57,781 nt of DNA from an uncultured Trueperaceae bacterium (GTDB lineage: Bacteria > Deinococcota > Deinococci > Deinococcales > Trueperaceae): positions 1 to 57,781 of the forward strand of contig CAJXWR010000004.1 in the NCBI GenBank assembly GCA_913062675.1, given 5' to 3'. The translations under genes were made by a program, and so were the position numbers. Position 1 is the first letter of the stretch, and each line of letters starts with the position of its first letter. Shown one piece after another: positions 42,346-51,517 of this stretch. The notes under the pieces were generated by a model that was given only the letters and a program-made list of their open reading frames with translations, did not search any database and had not been told where the DNA came from.

Positions 42346-43559
42346 TGGCCACGACCTCCGAGGATGCGCTGGTTGAACAGCGTGAGGATCAAGATGATGA
42401 CGAACAGGACGATCGATTGCGACGCGGCGAGACTAAAGTCGTTGCGCTTGTAGAACGTGTCGAAGATGACGACGCTGGCCGTGTCGACCGCGTCCCGCGT
42501 GGCGGGCACCCGCATGACGTACAGGTGCGTGAAGGCCTGGAAGGTGCCGATGAAGCCGAGCACCGTCAAGTAGAAGGTGACGGGGGAGAGGAGCGGCACG
42601 GTGATGTGCATGAAGCGTTGCCGTTGGCCCGCCCCGTCGATCTCGGCCGCCTCGTAGAGATCCTTGGGGATGTTGCCCAGGCCGGCGAGGAAGATGACGG
42701 CGTTGTACCCCGTGTACGTCCAGATTCCGAAGATGATGATCGTGATCAGGGCGAGGCTCGGGCCGGCCCAGAAGCCGCTGAGCGCAACCTCGATGGGTTC
42801 GCCTCCCGTCAGGTTTGCCCACCGGACGAGGACGCCGTTGATAATGAGTTCGAGGACGGGGTCGGGTTCGAACAGCCAGTCCTGCGGAGGAATGCCGAAC
42901 CAACCGAGCAGTTGATTGATGGGACGCTCGTCGCGGGGACTGAACAGCGCGCCGTACACCGCCGCGCCAGCAACGGCGGGCGTGACGTAGGGCAGGAAGT
43001 ACACCATGCGGAAGAACTCGCTGCCGCGGAGGCGTTGGAACAGCAGGCTGGCGATGATGAGGGCGAGAATGATCTGCGTGGGGACGGAGAGGAACCCGTA
43101 GTAGGTCGTGCGGATGAGTCCGGAGAGGAATCGCGCCTCGCCAGCCTCGGTCATGGCGCCCCAGCCCAGCGCGATGGAGATGCCGGCCGACAGGAGGGTC
43201 AGGGCCCCGGCGAGGCGAGCCCAGCGCCGCCAGTCGGAATGACCGCGGAAGGCGGTCGTCCAAAGCCAGTGCGCGACGAGAATGAGGAGCAAGCCACCGA
43301 AGAAGGCGGCCGCGCCACCCCAACTGCCGAGCACGCGTTCGTAGTTGTCAAGCCCGATGAAGCCGCCCTTGCGGATGCGCCAGCGGTGCACGCTCATGTA
43401 GATCGCGTAGCCAATGGGGAACAGGCCGAACAGGCCGATCAGGACCGTGGCGGGCATGACCATGAGGTACCCGGTCAACCACTCACCCTTGAACCGTCGA
43501 CGCGGGCGGACGGGTCTCGGGGGCGGAGCGGGGCTGAGAACCTGCGCGGGCTCCTGCAC
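42342..43559 (-). CDS. Carbohydrate ABC transporter permease (UgpA/MalF-like), enlarged
   Basis: This 405-residue permease is about 100 residues longer than typical UgpA. The extra length lies between the first helix (MVMPATVLIGLFGLFPIGYA) and the conserved core. About residues 77-145 there add two hydrophobic segments (AAAFFGGLLLILVAHWLW and GALTLLSAGISIALGW). The core is intact, with the EAA loop DLYEAAEIDGAGQRQRFMHI. The GTG at 43557-43559 follows TATCCT by six bases, so this gene is the start of the transporter operon. Confidence 0.93.
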   Translation of the reverse strand: MQEPAQVLSPAPPPRPVRPRRRFKGEWLTGYLMVMPATVLIGLFGLFPIGYAIYMSVHRWRIRKGGFIGLDNYERVLGSWGGAAAFFGGLLLILVAHWLWTTAFRGHSDWRRWARLAGALTLLSAGISIALGWGAMTEAGEARFLSGLIRTTYYGFLSVPTQIILALIIASLLFQRLRGSEFFRMVYFLPYVTPAVAGAAVYGALFSPRDERPINQLLGWFGIPPQDWLFEPDPVLELIINGVLVRWANLTGGEPIEVALSGFWAGPSLALITIIIFGIWTYTGYNAVIFLAGLGNIPKDLYEAAEIDGAGQRQRFMHITVPLLSPVTFYLTVLGFIGTFQAFTHLYVMRVPATRDAVDTASVVIFDTFYKRNDFSLAASQSIVLFVIILILTLFNQRILGGRGQ

Positions 43560-43565
43560 GGGGGG

Positions 43566-43571
43566 AGGATA
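43566..43571 (-). promoter_or_regulatory. Leaderless -10 hexamer (TATCCT) of sugar ABC operon
   Basis: TATCCT on the minus strand ends six bases before the permease GTG. It is divergent from the methyltransferase hexamer. Confidence 0.5.
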
Positions 43572-43625
43572 CCCTGCGCAACCGTCATGTGCGCGTCATG
43601 GCCATGGGGGTGAAGGTCGGCTGGG

Positions 43626-43631
43626 TAGGCT
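43626..43631 (+). promoter_or_regulatory. Leaderless -10 hexamer (TAGGCT) of methyltransferase gene
   Basis: TAGGCT ends six bases before the ATG at 43638. Confidence 0.5.
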
Positions 43632-43637
43632 GCAGGC

Positions 43638-44777
43638 ATGCCACGTCGTGGGTCCCGTCGCCCCTCACGCCCAAGCCCCGCCCCACCCGCCCCGGAGGCG
43701 CAGCGCGCGTCGCTGGAAGCTGAGGTCCTTCCGGGCCTCGCTCCGCTCGTGATGAATGCTCTGCGCGGGGTGCCTGGCGTGCGGGCCATGCGCGTGAAGG
43801 GGGACGCGGCGCGCGCCGATGCGGTGACGTTCGAGCTGCCGGCGGGTGGAGACCTGCCCGAGGAGGCGTTGCGCATGGTGACGGCGCTTCACCGGGTGGT
43901 GGCGTTCGACGTGCCGCGCCCCAAGGCGCTCCTGGCCGATGCGCACGTCCGAACCGTGCGGGAGGTGCTGGGTGACGTCACGCGCGAAGCGGCGCGACGC
44001 GGGGCCACGTTCCACGGGGTGCGGCTCGAGGCCGCGGGGCGTGAGAGTCCGGTGATGCAACGCCTCGCGCAGGCGTACGCCACGGCGGTCGGACTGCCGG
44101 TCGATCTGGCCGAGGGGGACCTCAAGGTGCGGGTGCGGCCTGCACGTGAGGGGGGCTGGGAGGTGCTGGTACGCACGACGCCTCGCCCGTTCTCGGCACG
44201 CGCCTGGCGGGTGGCGAACCTGCCCGGCGGGTTGAACGCCTGCGTGGCAGCCGCCGCGTGGCGCATGCTTGGAACAACGGCGGAGGACCGCGTCGTGAAC
44301 CTCGCCTGCGGGAGTGGGACGCTGCTGATCGAACGGGCTGCACTCGGTCCGGCGGGGCACCTGCTGGGCATCGACGTGGACGAGGCGGCACTCGAGGCGG
44401 CGCGCGCGAACCTGGCGGCTGCAGGCGTTCAGGCGGAGCTTCGGCGCGAGGACGCCACGGCGACCAGCCTGCCGAACGGAGCCTGCAGCGTGGTGGTGAC
44501 CGATCCGCCGTGGGGCGACGTGCACGGCGGCGAGGCAAACCTCGAGGCGCTCTACGGTGGCCTGTTGGACGAGGCGGCCCGCATCCTCGAGCCGGGTGGG
44601 CGCGCCCTCGTCATCGTGCATGCGCTCCGCGCCTTCGATGCCGCCCTCGCGCAGCGCAGGGACGCCTGGCAGCTCGACGAGTCGCTCCGCGTGTTCCATG
44701 GTGGGCACCGGCCCGCGATGCACCGACTCCACTGCACGAAATCGTCGGGCGCGCCTCTGCTAGACTCGACCGCGTGA
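43638..44777 (+). CDS. THUMP-domain RNA guanine-N2 methyltransferase (TrmN-like)
   Basis: This 379-residue SAM-dependent enzyme has an N-terminal THUMP-like RNA-binding region (about residues 25-180). A Rossmann methyltransferase domain follows, with VVNLACGSGTLLIERAAL and IDVDEAALEAARANL. The catalytic motif is VVTDPPWGDVHGG. TDPPWG is typical of N2-guanine methylases such as TrmN of Thermus, which makes m2G6 in tRNA, and of the RlmL family; tRNA is the likelier target. Its 3' end contains the -10 hexamer of the next gene and overlaps it by four bases. Confidence 0.88.
   Translation: MPRRGSRRPSRPSPAPPAPEAQRASLEAEVLPGLAPLVMNALRGVPGVRAMRVKGDAARADAVTFELPAGGDLPEEALRMVTALHRVVAFDVPRPKALLADAHVRTVREVLGDVTREAARRGATFHGVRLEAAGRESPVMQRLAQAYATAVGLPVDLAEGDLKVRVRPAREGGWEVLVRTTPRPFSARAWRVANLPGGLNACVAAAAWRMLGTTAEDRVVNLACGSGTLLIERAALGPAGHLLGIDVDEAALEAARANLAAAGVQAELRREDATATSLPNGACSVVVTDPPWGDVHGGEANLEALYGGLLDEAARILEPGGRALVIVHALRAFDAALAQRRDAWQLDESLRVFHGGHRPAMHRLHCTKSSGAPLLDSTA
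44761..44766 (+). promoter_or_regulatory. Leaderless -10 hexamer (TAGACT) of AI-2E transporter gene
   Basis: TAGACT lies inside the last codons of the methyltransferase gene and ends seven bases before the GTG at 44774. Confidence 0.5.
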
Positions 44778-46081
44778 CGAAACCCCACGAGCAAGGCGAT
44801 TCCTCCGCCTCGCGCGCGCCCAGCGGTGCGCGCGTCGCATCGCACCACGTGACCGCCCTCGAGCTGGTGTGGCACAACGTGTGGGTGCGGGCGGCGACGT
44901 ACCTCGTGCTCGCCATCGCTCTCGTGGCGGTGTTGTGGACGCTGCGCGACCGGTACGCCTTCGTGCTGCAGGTCGGCGTGATCGGGTTCGTGGTCGCCTA
45001 CATTCTCAACCCCCTCGTGGAGGGGTTGCAGCGCATCCGCGTGCGTCGCCCCATCGGGGTGGTGCTCGTGTACGTCGTGCTCCTCAACCTGCTCGTGCTC
45101 GGCTCGCTCCTGCTTGGGCAGGTCGTCGTGGAACTCTCCCGCTTCGTCAGCCTCATTCCCGAGGCGGTGGAGACGCTGGGCGCGCAGCTTGGACGCATCG
45201 GCGCGTGGTTCGAAGGCATCCTCAACCGGCTTCCCGGCTCGGCCACGCAGTTCCTCGACGAGCGACTCGGCCTCACCAGCGAGGGAGAACTCGCCTTGCA
45301 GGCGCAGGACCGCGTGGCAGGGGTGCTCGAGGCGGTCGTCGCGAACCTGCTCGAGGTGTTCGAGAACCTGCTGTCGGGCGGACCCGCCGTCCTCGTGAGC
45401 GGCGCGACGAGCATCGTGAACGCGACGCTGCAAACCTTCCTCATTGTGCTCGTCTCGGTGTACTTCCTCTACGATTTCCCGCGCTTCGTCGCCGCCTTCC
45501 GTCGGTTGGTGCCCGTGCGTTGGCGCCCGTTGTCGAACGATCTGATCGCCAAGGCCGACCGTGCGGTGGGTGGGTACCTGCGCGGCCAGCTGCTCATCAC
45601 CTCGCTCCTGGGCGTGCTCATCTGGATCGGCTTGTCGCTGGTCGGCATTCCGTTCGCAACGGCCATCAGCTTCCTTGCCGCCATCTTCAACCTCGTGCCG
45701 TACCTCGGACCCATCGTGGGCGCCGTGCCCGCCATCCTGCTCGGTTTCACCGTCGGTCCCTGGGCGCCCCTGCTCGCCATCGTCGTGTTCGTCGTCGCCA
45801 ACCAGCTCGAAGCGAACGTCTTGAGCCCGCTCATCCTTTCCCGCAGCGTGAACCTGCACCCCGTCACGGTGCTCCTCGCGATTCTGGCCGGTCTCGGCCT
45901 GCTCGGCTTCCTCGGCGCGCTGCTGGCGGTCCCGGTCGCCGCGATGATCAAGGTGCTGCTCGAGGATTACCTGTTCACCCGCCCGGCCTACGCCACGACG
46001 GCGAACGTCGGCCCTGCCGAACCCACGGAGGCGGCAAGCGCGCCGCCGGGTGAGGCGGACGAAACGGACGCGTCGGCGTGA
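44774..46081 (+). CDS. AI-2E family transporter
   Basis: This 435-residue inner-membrane protein belongs to the AI-2E (TqsA/PerM) family. About eight hydrophobic segments are present. The family features [17 protein letters not shown] near the N-terminus and [19 protein letters not shown] in the second half are visible. It ends with [20 protein letters not shown]. The substrate is unknown; most members are not shown to move autoinducer-2. The GTG overlaps the methyltransferase stop (GTGA). The acidic tail is disordered. Confidence 0.9.
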   Translation: MTKPHEQGDSSASRAPSGARVASHHVTALELVWHNVWVRAATYLVLAIALVAVLWTLRDRYAFVLQVGVIGFVVAYILNPLVEGLQRIRVRRPIGVVLVYVVLLNLLVLGSLLLGQVVVELSRFVSLIPEAVETLGAQLGRIGAWFEGILNRLPGSATQFLDERLGLTSEGELALQAQDRVAGVLEAVVANLLEVFENLLSGGPAVLVSGATSIVNATLQTFLIVLVSVYFLYDFPRFVAAFRRLVPVRWRPLSNDLIAKADRAVGGYLRGQLLITSLLGVLIWIGLSLVGIPFATAISFLAAIFNLVPYLGPIVGAVPAILLGFTVGPWAPLLAIVVFVVANQLEANVLSPLILSRSVNLHPVTVLLAILAGLGLLGFLGALLAVPVAAMIKVLLEDYLFTRPAYATTANVGPAEPTEAASAPPGEADETDASA

Positions 46082-46101
46082 GATTCGCCCCGACCTCGCG
46101 A

Positions 46102-46107
46102 TAGACT
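46102..46107 (+). promoter_or_regulatory. Leaderless -10 hexamer (TAGACT) of ftsK
   Basis: TAGACT ends five bases before the GTG at 46113. Confidence 0.5.
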
Positions 46108-46112
46108 CCGGC

Positions 46113-49097
46113 GTGGCTCGAACCCCCGCGAAGAAGACGCGTCGCAACGCCAAGGGCGCAAAGCGTCGCGCCGAACGTCAAGGAGGCGTGGATCTCGAGG
46201 CGATTGGCCTGGTGCTCCTCGCAGCGGGCGCGTCGCTCCTGGGCCTGCTGATCCCTGGCTTGCCGACCGGCACGCTGGGCACGGTCGTGCAAGACGCGCT
46301 TCTTGGGAACCTTGGGTTCAGTGCCTACGCCATTCCGATTCCCATGATCCTGCTCGGTGGCGCGTTCCTCGTGCGCCAGAACCCGCGTGGCTGGCCCCGC
46401 ATGCTGATCGGCTACCTGCTCACCGGGCTGGGCGTATGGAGCGTCGCGATGCTCACCGTGCCCGCCCAGGCGGGAGCGCTGGGCCTCGAGCTGCGCGCCG
46501 TGCTGGGCGACGTGATGGGCGTGACGCTCGTGATTCCCGCCGTGATTCTCGTGACCCTCGGACTTGACGTCCTGTTTGGTTTCCGTCCCACGCGCATCGT
46601 GCGCGGCACGCTCCTCGCGTTGGGAAGCGCACTGGCGCGCACCTGGCGATTCGCATCGGCGACGAGGCGGCAGGTGAAGGCGCGTGCCGCCTTCCGGGCC
46701 GACGTGGCGCTCGTGCGCGGCGAGGTGCAAAGCGTGGCGCGTGACCTGAATGCCCTCGCGGGCCTCTACCCGGGCAGTGGCGAGTTGGTCCGCTGGCGCG
46801 ACCAGGTGGTTGCCCTCCGGCAACGACTGCGTGGCGTGGATGAGGCGGGGCTCGAGGAGGCACGGGCCGACGTGACCACCTGGCGGGCGGCCGTGGATGA
46901 CTTCACGGCAGCGCGGGCGGTGGACCTCGTGGGTCACCTTCGCAGTGAAGGGGTGCGCGACTTCACGCCGTGGCTCGACGCGCGGAGTCGCGATCTCGAA
47001 TCTCCCATGGTGGGCCCCGCGAAGAGCAGCGCTGCGCTCGACGAGATTCGTAAGGCACTCGCATTGGACGTCACCGCCCTCGATGCCCGCTACCGGAAGT
47101 TGACGCGGGAGCGCGATCAGGCGGAGGCCGCACTGGCCGACGTCGATGCGCGCGGGCTGGTGCAGGCCAGTGAGGCGCATGCAGCGCGGCGCGCGGCCTA
47201 CCGGGAGGTGGCCGACACCGCCGAGACGCTGGAGGCGACGGTGGAGCACCTCGATGGATGGCGCGTGCTCGTCGACGAATTGAACGAACTCGTGGCCACC
47301 TTCCCCGGCGTGGAGGACGTCACGTCGTTCGATGCTTCGCTCGCTCGCGAGTTGCACCAGCGCGGTCGCGAAGCGCTTGCCGAACCGATCGCCTGGCGGG
47401 ACGCGCTGGCTGACGTGCAGGCGCGCGCCGCCTCGCTCGCCTTCGACGGACCTCAGGAAGTGGATGAGGCTGCTGACGGCGGGGACGCGGAGCAGCCCGC
47501 ACCCGTGCACGCCAGCGACTTGGCCGACGCCCCTGCCGGTGAGGACGACGGTCCTCCCTTCGATGCGACACGGGATGCGGCCACCCCGCCACCCCCCAGC
47601 GTTCCGGGGACGGCGCGGGATTCGGAGCACGTGCCCGACGTGGGTGGCATTCCCGTCCAGCTTCCGCCCATCGACCTGTTGAATCCCTTGCCTCCGCGCG
47701 GGGACGATCCCGAGGCGCGCCGCCGCGAGGCGCAGGACCGCGTGGAGCGCATCGATGCCACCCTCGCTAACTTCAATCTCCAGGGACGCGTGGTGAGCAG
47801 CGTGCGTGGACCCACCGTCACGCGTTTCGAGCTCGAACCGGCCCCAGGGGAGAAGATTTCGCGCTTCGCGAACCTGTCGGACGACCTTGCGCTCGCGATG
47901 GCGGCAAGCTCGGTGCGGATCGAGGCGCCCATCCCCGGCAAGAGCGTCATTGGTCTTGAGGTGCCCAACGCCGACCGGGACCTGATTCGGTTCAGGGAGG
48001 CCGTGACCTCCTCGAGCTTCCAGAGGGCGCGCGCCCGCCTTCCGTTGATCCTCGGGAAGTCGATCGATGGGGAGATGACGGTGGGTGACCTCGCCAAGAT
48101 GCCGCACATGTTGATCGCCGGGAGTACCGGGTCGGGCAAGTCGGTCGCGGTCAACACCTTCATCGCGAGTTTGATCTACCGGTTCCTCCCGACCGAACTG
48201 CGTTTCCTGATGATCGACCCGAAGATGGTGGAGCTCACGCCGTTCGATGGCGTGCCGCACCTCATCCGTCCGGTGGTCACGAACCCGGCGGACGCGGCGG
48301 GCGTGCTGCTCGGCGCGGTGACGCACATGGAGCGGCGCTACAAGATGATGAGCCGGATTGGCGCGAAGAATCTCGATCAGTACAACGAGAAGGCACGCAA
48401 CCTCGACCTGCCGCAACTGCCGTTCATCGTGATCGTCATCGACGAGTTGGCGGACTTGATGATCACGAGTCCGAAGGAGGTCGAGTCGGCCATCATGCGA
48501 CTCGCGCAGATGGCGCGCGCGACCGGCATGCATTTGATCCTCGCGACGCAGCGTCCGTCGGTCGACATCATCACGAGCCTCATCAAGGTGAACGTCCCGG
48601 CGCGCGTCGCGTTCGCCGTGAGTTCGAGTCACGATTCCCGCACGATTCTCGATTCGATGGGTGCGGAACGGCTCGTGGGCAACGGCGACATGCTGTTCCA
48701 TCAACCCGGGTTGACGAAACCGGTGCGTTTGCAGGGGCCGTACGTGAGTGAGGATGAAATGGCGACGGTCGCATCGTTCCTGCGCCGGCAGTACTTCGAC
48801 GACGAGTTCGTGGAGGCGTACGGCGCCGATTTCGAACCGGTGTCCGCCGATGATTCCGAAGCGTCGGGGTTGATCGATTGGAATGACGACAAGTTGCGCG
48901 TGGCGGCGGAACTCGTGATCAACGAGGGGAATGCGAGCGTGAGTCGTTTGCAGCGGCGGTTGCAGGTGGGTCACGCGCGGGCAGGGAAGTTGATGGATTC
49001 GCTCGAGGCGCTCGGTGTGGTGGGTCCGCACGTGGGAAGCAAGCCACGCGAGGTGCTCGTCGACCTCACGGAACTTCCCAACATCTTCGGTTCTTGA
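46113..49097 (+). CDS. ftsK: DNA translocase FtsK
   Basis: FtsK pumps chromosome termini through the closing septum. The protein is 994 residues. A basic N-terminus precedes about four membrane helices (to about residue 170). A helical linker of about 300 residues and a proline/acid-rich stretch follow. The motor domain has Walker [21 protein letters not shown] and Walker [16 protein letters not shown]. The C-terminal gamma winged helix ([23 protein letters not shown]) reads KOPS-type DNA. The GTG start is set by TAGACT five bases upstream. It converges on the PfkB-family kinase gene with 13 bases between. Confidence 0.97.
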   Translation: MARTPAKKTRRNAKGAKRRAERQGGVDLEAIGLVLLAAGASLLGLLIPGLPTGTLGTVVQDALLGNLGFSAYAIPIPMILLGGAFLVRQNPRGWPRMLIGYLLTGLGVWSVAMLTVPAQAGALGLELRAVLGDVMGVTLVIPAVILVTLGLDVLFGFRPTRIVRGTLLALGSALARTWRFASATRRQVKARAAFRADVALVRGEVQSVARDLNALAGLYPGSGELVRWRDQVVALRQRLRGVDEAGLEEARADVTTWRAAVDDFTAARAVDLVGHLRSEGVRDFTPWLDARSRDLESPMVGPAKSSAALDEIRKALALDVTALDARYRKLTRERDQAEAALADVDARGLVQASEAHAARRAAYREVADTAETLEATVEHLDGWRVLVDELNELVATFPGVEDVTSFDASLARELHQRGREALAEPIAWRDALADVQARAASLAFDGPQEVDEAADGGDAEQPAPVHASDLADAPAGEDDGPPFDATRDAATPPPPSVPGTARDSEHVPDVGGIPVQLPPIDLLNPLPPRGDDPEARRREAQDRVERIDATLANFNLQGRVVSSVRGPTVTRFELEPAPGEKISRFANLSDDLALAMAASSVRIEAPIPGKSVIGLEVPNADRDLIRFREAVTSSSFQRARARLPLILGKSIDGEMTVGDLAKMPHMLIAGSTGSGKSVAVNTFIASLIYRFLPTELRFLMIDPKMVELTPFDGVPHLIRPVVTNPADAAGVLLGAVTHMERRYKMMSRIGAKNLDQYNEKARNLDLPQLPFIVIVIDELADLMITSPKEVESAIMRLAQMARATGMHLILATQRPSVDIITSLIKVNVPARVAFAVSSSHDSRTILDSMGAERLVGNGDMLFHQPGLTKPVRLQGPYVSEDEMATVASFLRRQYFDDEFVEAYGADFEPVSADDSEASGLIDWNDDKLRVAAELVINEGNASVSRLQRRLQVGHARAGKLMDSLEALGVVGPHVGSKPREVLVDLTELPNIFGS

Positions 49098-49110
49098 GCA
49101 AAGGTGAACG

Positions 49111-50034
49111 TCAGTCTAGGCGTTGCACGGTGACGTGGGGCGTGAGGGCGTCCACGTCCTCACGGTGACACAGGTCGGTGCCGGGCGTCATGGCCGTCGC
49201 CGATCCGCACGCCACGCCGTACCGGAGGGCCTCTTCGGGCGTGGCGCCGTCGGCGCGGGCGACGAGGAGGCCTGCGAGGAGTGAATCGCCGGCCCCGAGC
49301 GCCGAGTCGACCGGTACGTCGGGGGCGGTGGCGTGCCAGGCGCCTTCCTCGCTCGTCCACACGGCCCCCTGCGCCCCGAGGCTGGCGACGACGACGTCGG
49401 CCCCCATGTCGAGCGCGGTGTGGCTCGCGGCGCGTGCCGAGGCGACGTCGTGCACGTGCATTTGGGTGAGGCGCGCGAGTTCGTAGGCGTTGGGTTTGAT
49501 GAGGGCCACGCCGGCGGCGAGGGCGGCAGCCAGCTCGGTGTCGGCGTCCACGACAACGGGCACGCCCTCCGCTGCGCTGCGTTCGGCAATCTTGGCGTAC
49601 AGGTCGCTCGGCACGCCGGGCAGGAGGCTGCCGCTGAGCACGAGGAAGTCGGGAGCGCGGAGTTCGAACACGGTGTCGATCAGGCCATCGACCTCACTGG
49701 AGCGCACCTCGGGACCGGGTCCGCTCACGCGGAGTTGCTGGCCCGCGTCATCCTGAACGATGGCGTTCGTTCGGGTGGGGGCATCGTGATGCGCGAACCA
49801 GGTGCGGACCCCCTCGTCGCGCAGGAGATCGAGGATCTCGTCGCCTGCTCGCCCCCCGGCGAACCCCATGGCGACCGTGGTGTGCCCGAGGCGCGTGGCG
49901 ACGCGCGAGACGTTCACGCCCTTGCCGCCCGCCGCGCGAAGGACGCTTCGGGCGCGCACCGTATCGTCGAACGTGACGGCCGGAACGCGGTAGGTGAGGT
50001 CGAGCGCCGGATTGACGGTGACCGTATGGATCAT
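49111..50034 (-). CDS. PfkB-family sugar kinase, probably 1-phosphofructokinase
   Basis: This 307-residue ribokinase-fold protein starts MIHTVTVNPALDLTY, the typical opening of the 1-phosphofructokinase/tagatose-6-phosphate kinase subgroup. PfkB signature 1 is RAAGGKGVNVSRVATRLGH. Signature 2 is VPVDSALGAGDSLLAGLL, with the catalytic aspartate in GAGDS. 1-phosphofructokinase would act after a fructose PTS, but no PTS gene is seen here, so 6-phosphofructokinase 2 or tagatose-6-phosphate kinase remain options. It begins four bases after the isoaspartyl peptidase stop, suggesting an operon. Confidence 0.88.
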   Translation of the reverse strand: MIHTVTVNPALDLTYRVPAVTFDDTVRARSVLRAAGGKGVNVSRVATRLGHTTVAMGFAGGRAGDEILDLLRDEGVRTWFAHHDAPTRTNAIVQDDAGQQLRVSGPGPEVRSSEVDGLIDTVFELRAPDFLVLSGSLLPGVPSDLYAKIAERSAAEGVPVVVDADTELAAALAAGVALIKPNAYELARLTQMHVHDVASARAASHTALDMGADVVVASLGAQGAVWTSEEGAWHATAPDVPVDSALGAGDSLLAGLLVARADGATPEEALRYGVACGSATAMTPGTDLCHREDVDALTPHVTVQRLD

Positions 50035-50038
50035 GCCG

Positions 50039-50938
50039 TCACGGTACGACGCGAATGCTCGCCTCGTCGCTCACGTCCCACGCTTCCTCGAGTTCGCCTG
50101 CGTCGCTGCGTCGCCGCCACCCCCACGCCATTTCGGTCGTGTCGAACCCGTACAGGATCGTGCCGTCGCGTTGCACCGCAATGAGGCCGCCCTCCCCGTC
50201 CGCCTGACGGACGGCGGCAAGCCGTTCCGCCACGGCGTGCTCACCGCCCATGCCCGCCTCAAGATCGACGGCGAGCATGCGTGCAGCACTCGTCGTGAGG
50301 AACGATTCTCCACGCCCCGTGCAGCTCACGGCGACGCGGGGGTCCGCCCACGTACCCGCCCCGGGAATGGGGCAGTCGCCCACCCGACCGGGGAGCTGCC
50401 CGAGCACGCCACCGGTGCTCGTTGCGGCGGCGAGGTGGCCGTGATCGTCGACCGCCACGGCGCCGCAGGTGGCGGAGCCTTCCGGGTCGGCGTCGCGCGC
50501 CTTCCAGCGTTCCCAGGCGGCGCGGGCGCCCTCGGTGATGAGGCTGGCATTGTCGACGTACGTGTCGCTCAACGCTTCGGCGCCCGCCCCGACGAGGAGT
50601 ACGTGGGGCGTGGCGTCGCGCACGCGTCGCGCAAGCTGGATCGGGTTCTTGATGCGGGTCACGCACGCCACGGCGCCCGCCCGGCCAGTGTCGTCCATGA
50701 GGGCGGCGTCGCACTCCACCGTCCCGAGGGACGTGAGCGCACTGCCGGTGCCGGCGTTGAACGCCTGCGCGTCGTCCTCCATGCACGCCACGGCCGCCAT
50801 GACGCCGTCCACGGCATGTCCACCGTCGTCGAGAACGGCGAAGCCAGCGTCGAGGGCGGCGCGGAGGCCGGCACGGTATGCATCTCGGCGGGGCGCAGCG
50901 ATGCGTCCCGCTCCACCATGGATTACGAGGGTTGCCAT
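50039..50938 (-). CDS. Isoaspartyl peptidase/L-asparaginase (Ntn-hydrolase)
   Basis: This 299-residue enzyme is a plant-type (type III) asparaginase that also cleaves isoaspartyl dipeptides. It is made as a precursor and self-cleaves before a threonine. The expected site is visible as ATCGAVAVDDHGHLAAATSTGG, where the T of TCGAV would be the nucleophile. The N-terminal MATLVIHGGAGRI and FNAGTGSALTSLG are family blocks. The ATG at 50936-50938 follows TACGCT by six bases; a longer in-frame frame upstream is antisense to mreD and rejected. Confidence 0.93.
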   Translation of the reverse strand: MATLVIHGGAGRIAAPRRDAYRAGLRAALDAGFAVLDDGGHAVDGVMAAVACMEDDAQAFNAGTGSALTSLGTVECDAALMDDTGRAGAVACVTRIKNPIQLARRVRDATPHVLLVGAGAEALSDTYVDNASLITEGARAAWERWKARDADPEGSATCGAVAVDDHGHLAAATSTGGVLGQLPGRVGDCPIPGAGTWADPRVAVSCTGRGESFLTTSAARMLAVDLEAGMGGEHAVAERLAAVRQADGEGGLIAVQRDGTILYGFDTTEMAWGWRRRSDAGELEEAWDVSDEASIRVVP

Positions 50939-50944
50939 GCGCGA

Positions 50945-50950
50945 AGCGTA
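50945..50950 (-). promoter_or_regulatory. Leaderless -10 hexamer (TACGCT) of isoaspartyl peptidase gene
   Basis: TACGCT on the minus strand ends six bases before the ATG. Confidence 0.5.
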
Positions 50951-51008
50951 CCCACTCACGCGGCGTCGTGCGTCGCTCCACCGTGCGCGCGGTACCCCCG
51001 CGCGCCGG

Positions 51009-51014
51009 TACACT
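51009..51014 (+). promoter_or_regulatory. Leaderless -10 hexamer (TACACT) of mreD operon
   Basis: TACACT ends eight bases before the mreD ATG at 51023. Confidence 0.5.
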
Positions 51015-51022
51015 CGGTCGAC

Positions 51023-51517
51023 ATGCGCATCGCGGCGTTCTACCTCCTCCTCTTCCTGGCGCAGGGCCTCCTGTCCGCCGCCTTCGGAACGCTGCCGGCA
51101 CCCGACCTGTTCCTGATCGCCATGCTCACGCTCCTCGGTCGCGTGGCGCCATGGCAACTCGTGCTCATCGGCTATGGCGTCGGGTTGCTTCAGGACGTGA
51201 CGGGCTTCGGTTTCCTCGGTTTGCACGCGATTGCCTTGGCTGCGGCCGCCCTCACGGCGACCATCGTGCGGATGCAACTCACCGGCTCGGGCCTGCTCGA
51301 GCGCATCCTGATCGTGCTGGGTGCCATGACGGGCAAGTGGCTCGTCGTGGCGCTGCTCCTGTCGTGGTTGACGGGCGTGCAGGAGGATGGCGTGACGCTG
51401 TTGGCCGTGGCGATCAGCGAGACGGTGTTGACCGTCGCGGTCGCGCTCCTCATCCTGCCGTGGTCGGATGCGCTGCTGAAACGCATGCGCATGCTGGGAG
51501 GGGAGACCACCCCGTGA
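51023..51517 (+). CDS. mreD: Rod shape-determining protein MreD
   Basis: MreD is a membrane subunit of the elongasome. The protein is 164 residues with about five hydrophobic helices. It has the family pattern: FYLLLFLAQGLLSAAFG, then LPAPDLFLIAMLTLLG, then GYGVGLLQDVTGFGFLGLHA. Its stop overlaps the mrdA start (GTGA). MreB and MreC are expected upstream in many genomes but are absent here, so the gene is split from them. Confidence 0.9.
   Translation: MRIAAFYLLLFLAQGLLSAAFGTLPAPDLFLIAMLTLLGRVAPWQLVLIGYGVGLLQDVTGFGFLGLHAIALAAAALTATIVRMQLTGSGLLERILIVLGAMTGKWLVVALLLSWLTGVQEDGVTLLAVAISETVLTVAVALLILPWSDALLKRMRMLGGETTP

Noticed and set aside
45975-49031. Very long open frame on the minus strand opposite ftsK
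   Set aside because: It mirrors the high GC3 of ftsK, has no start signal and shows low-complexity H/R/E composition. The plus-strand FtsK motifs are unambiguous.
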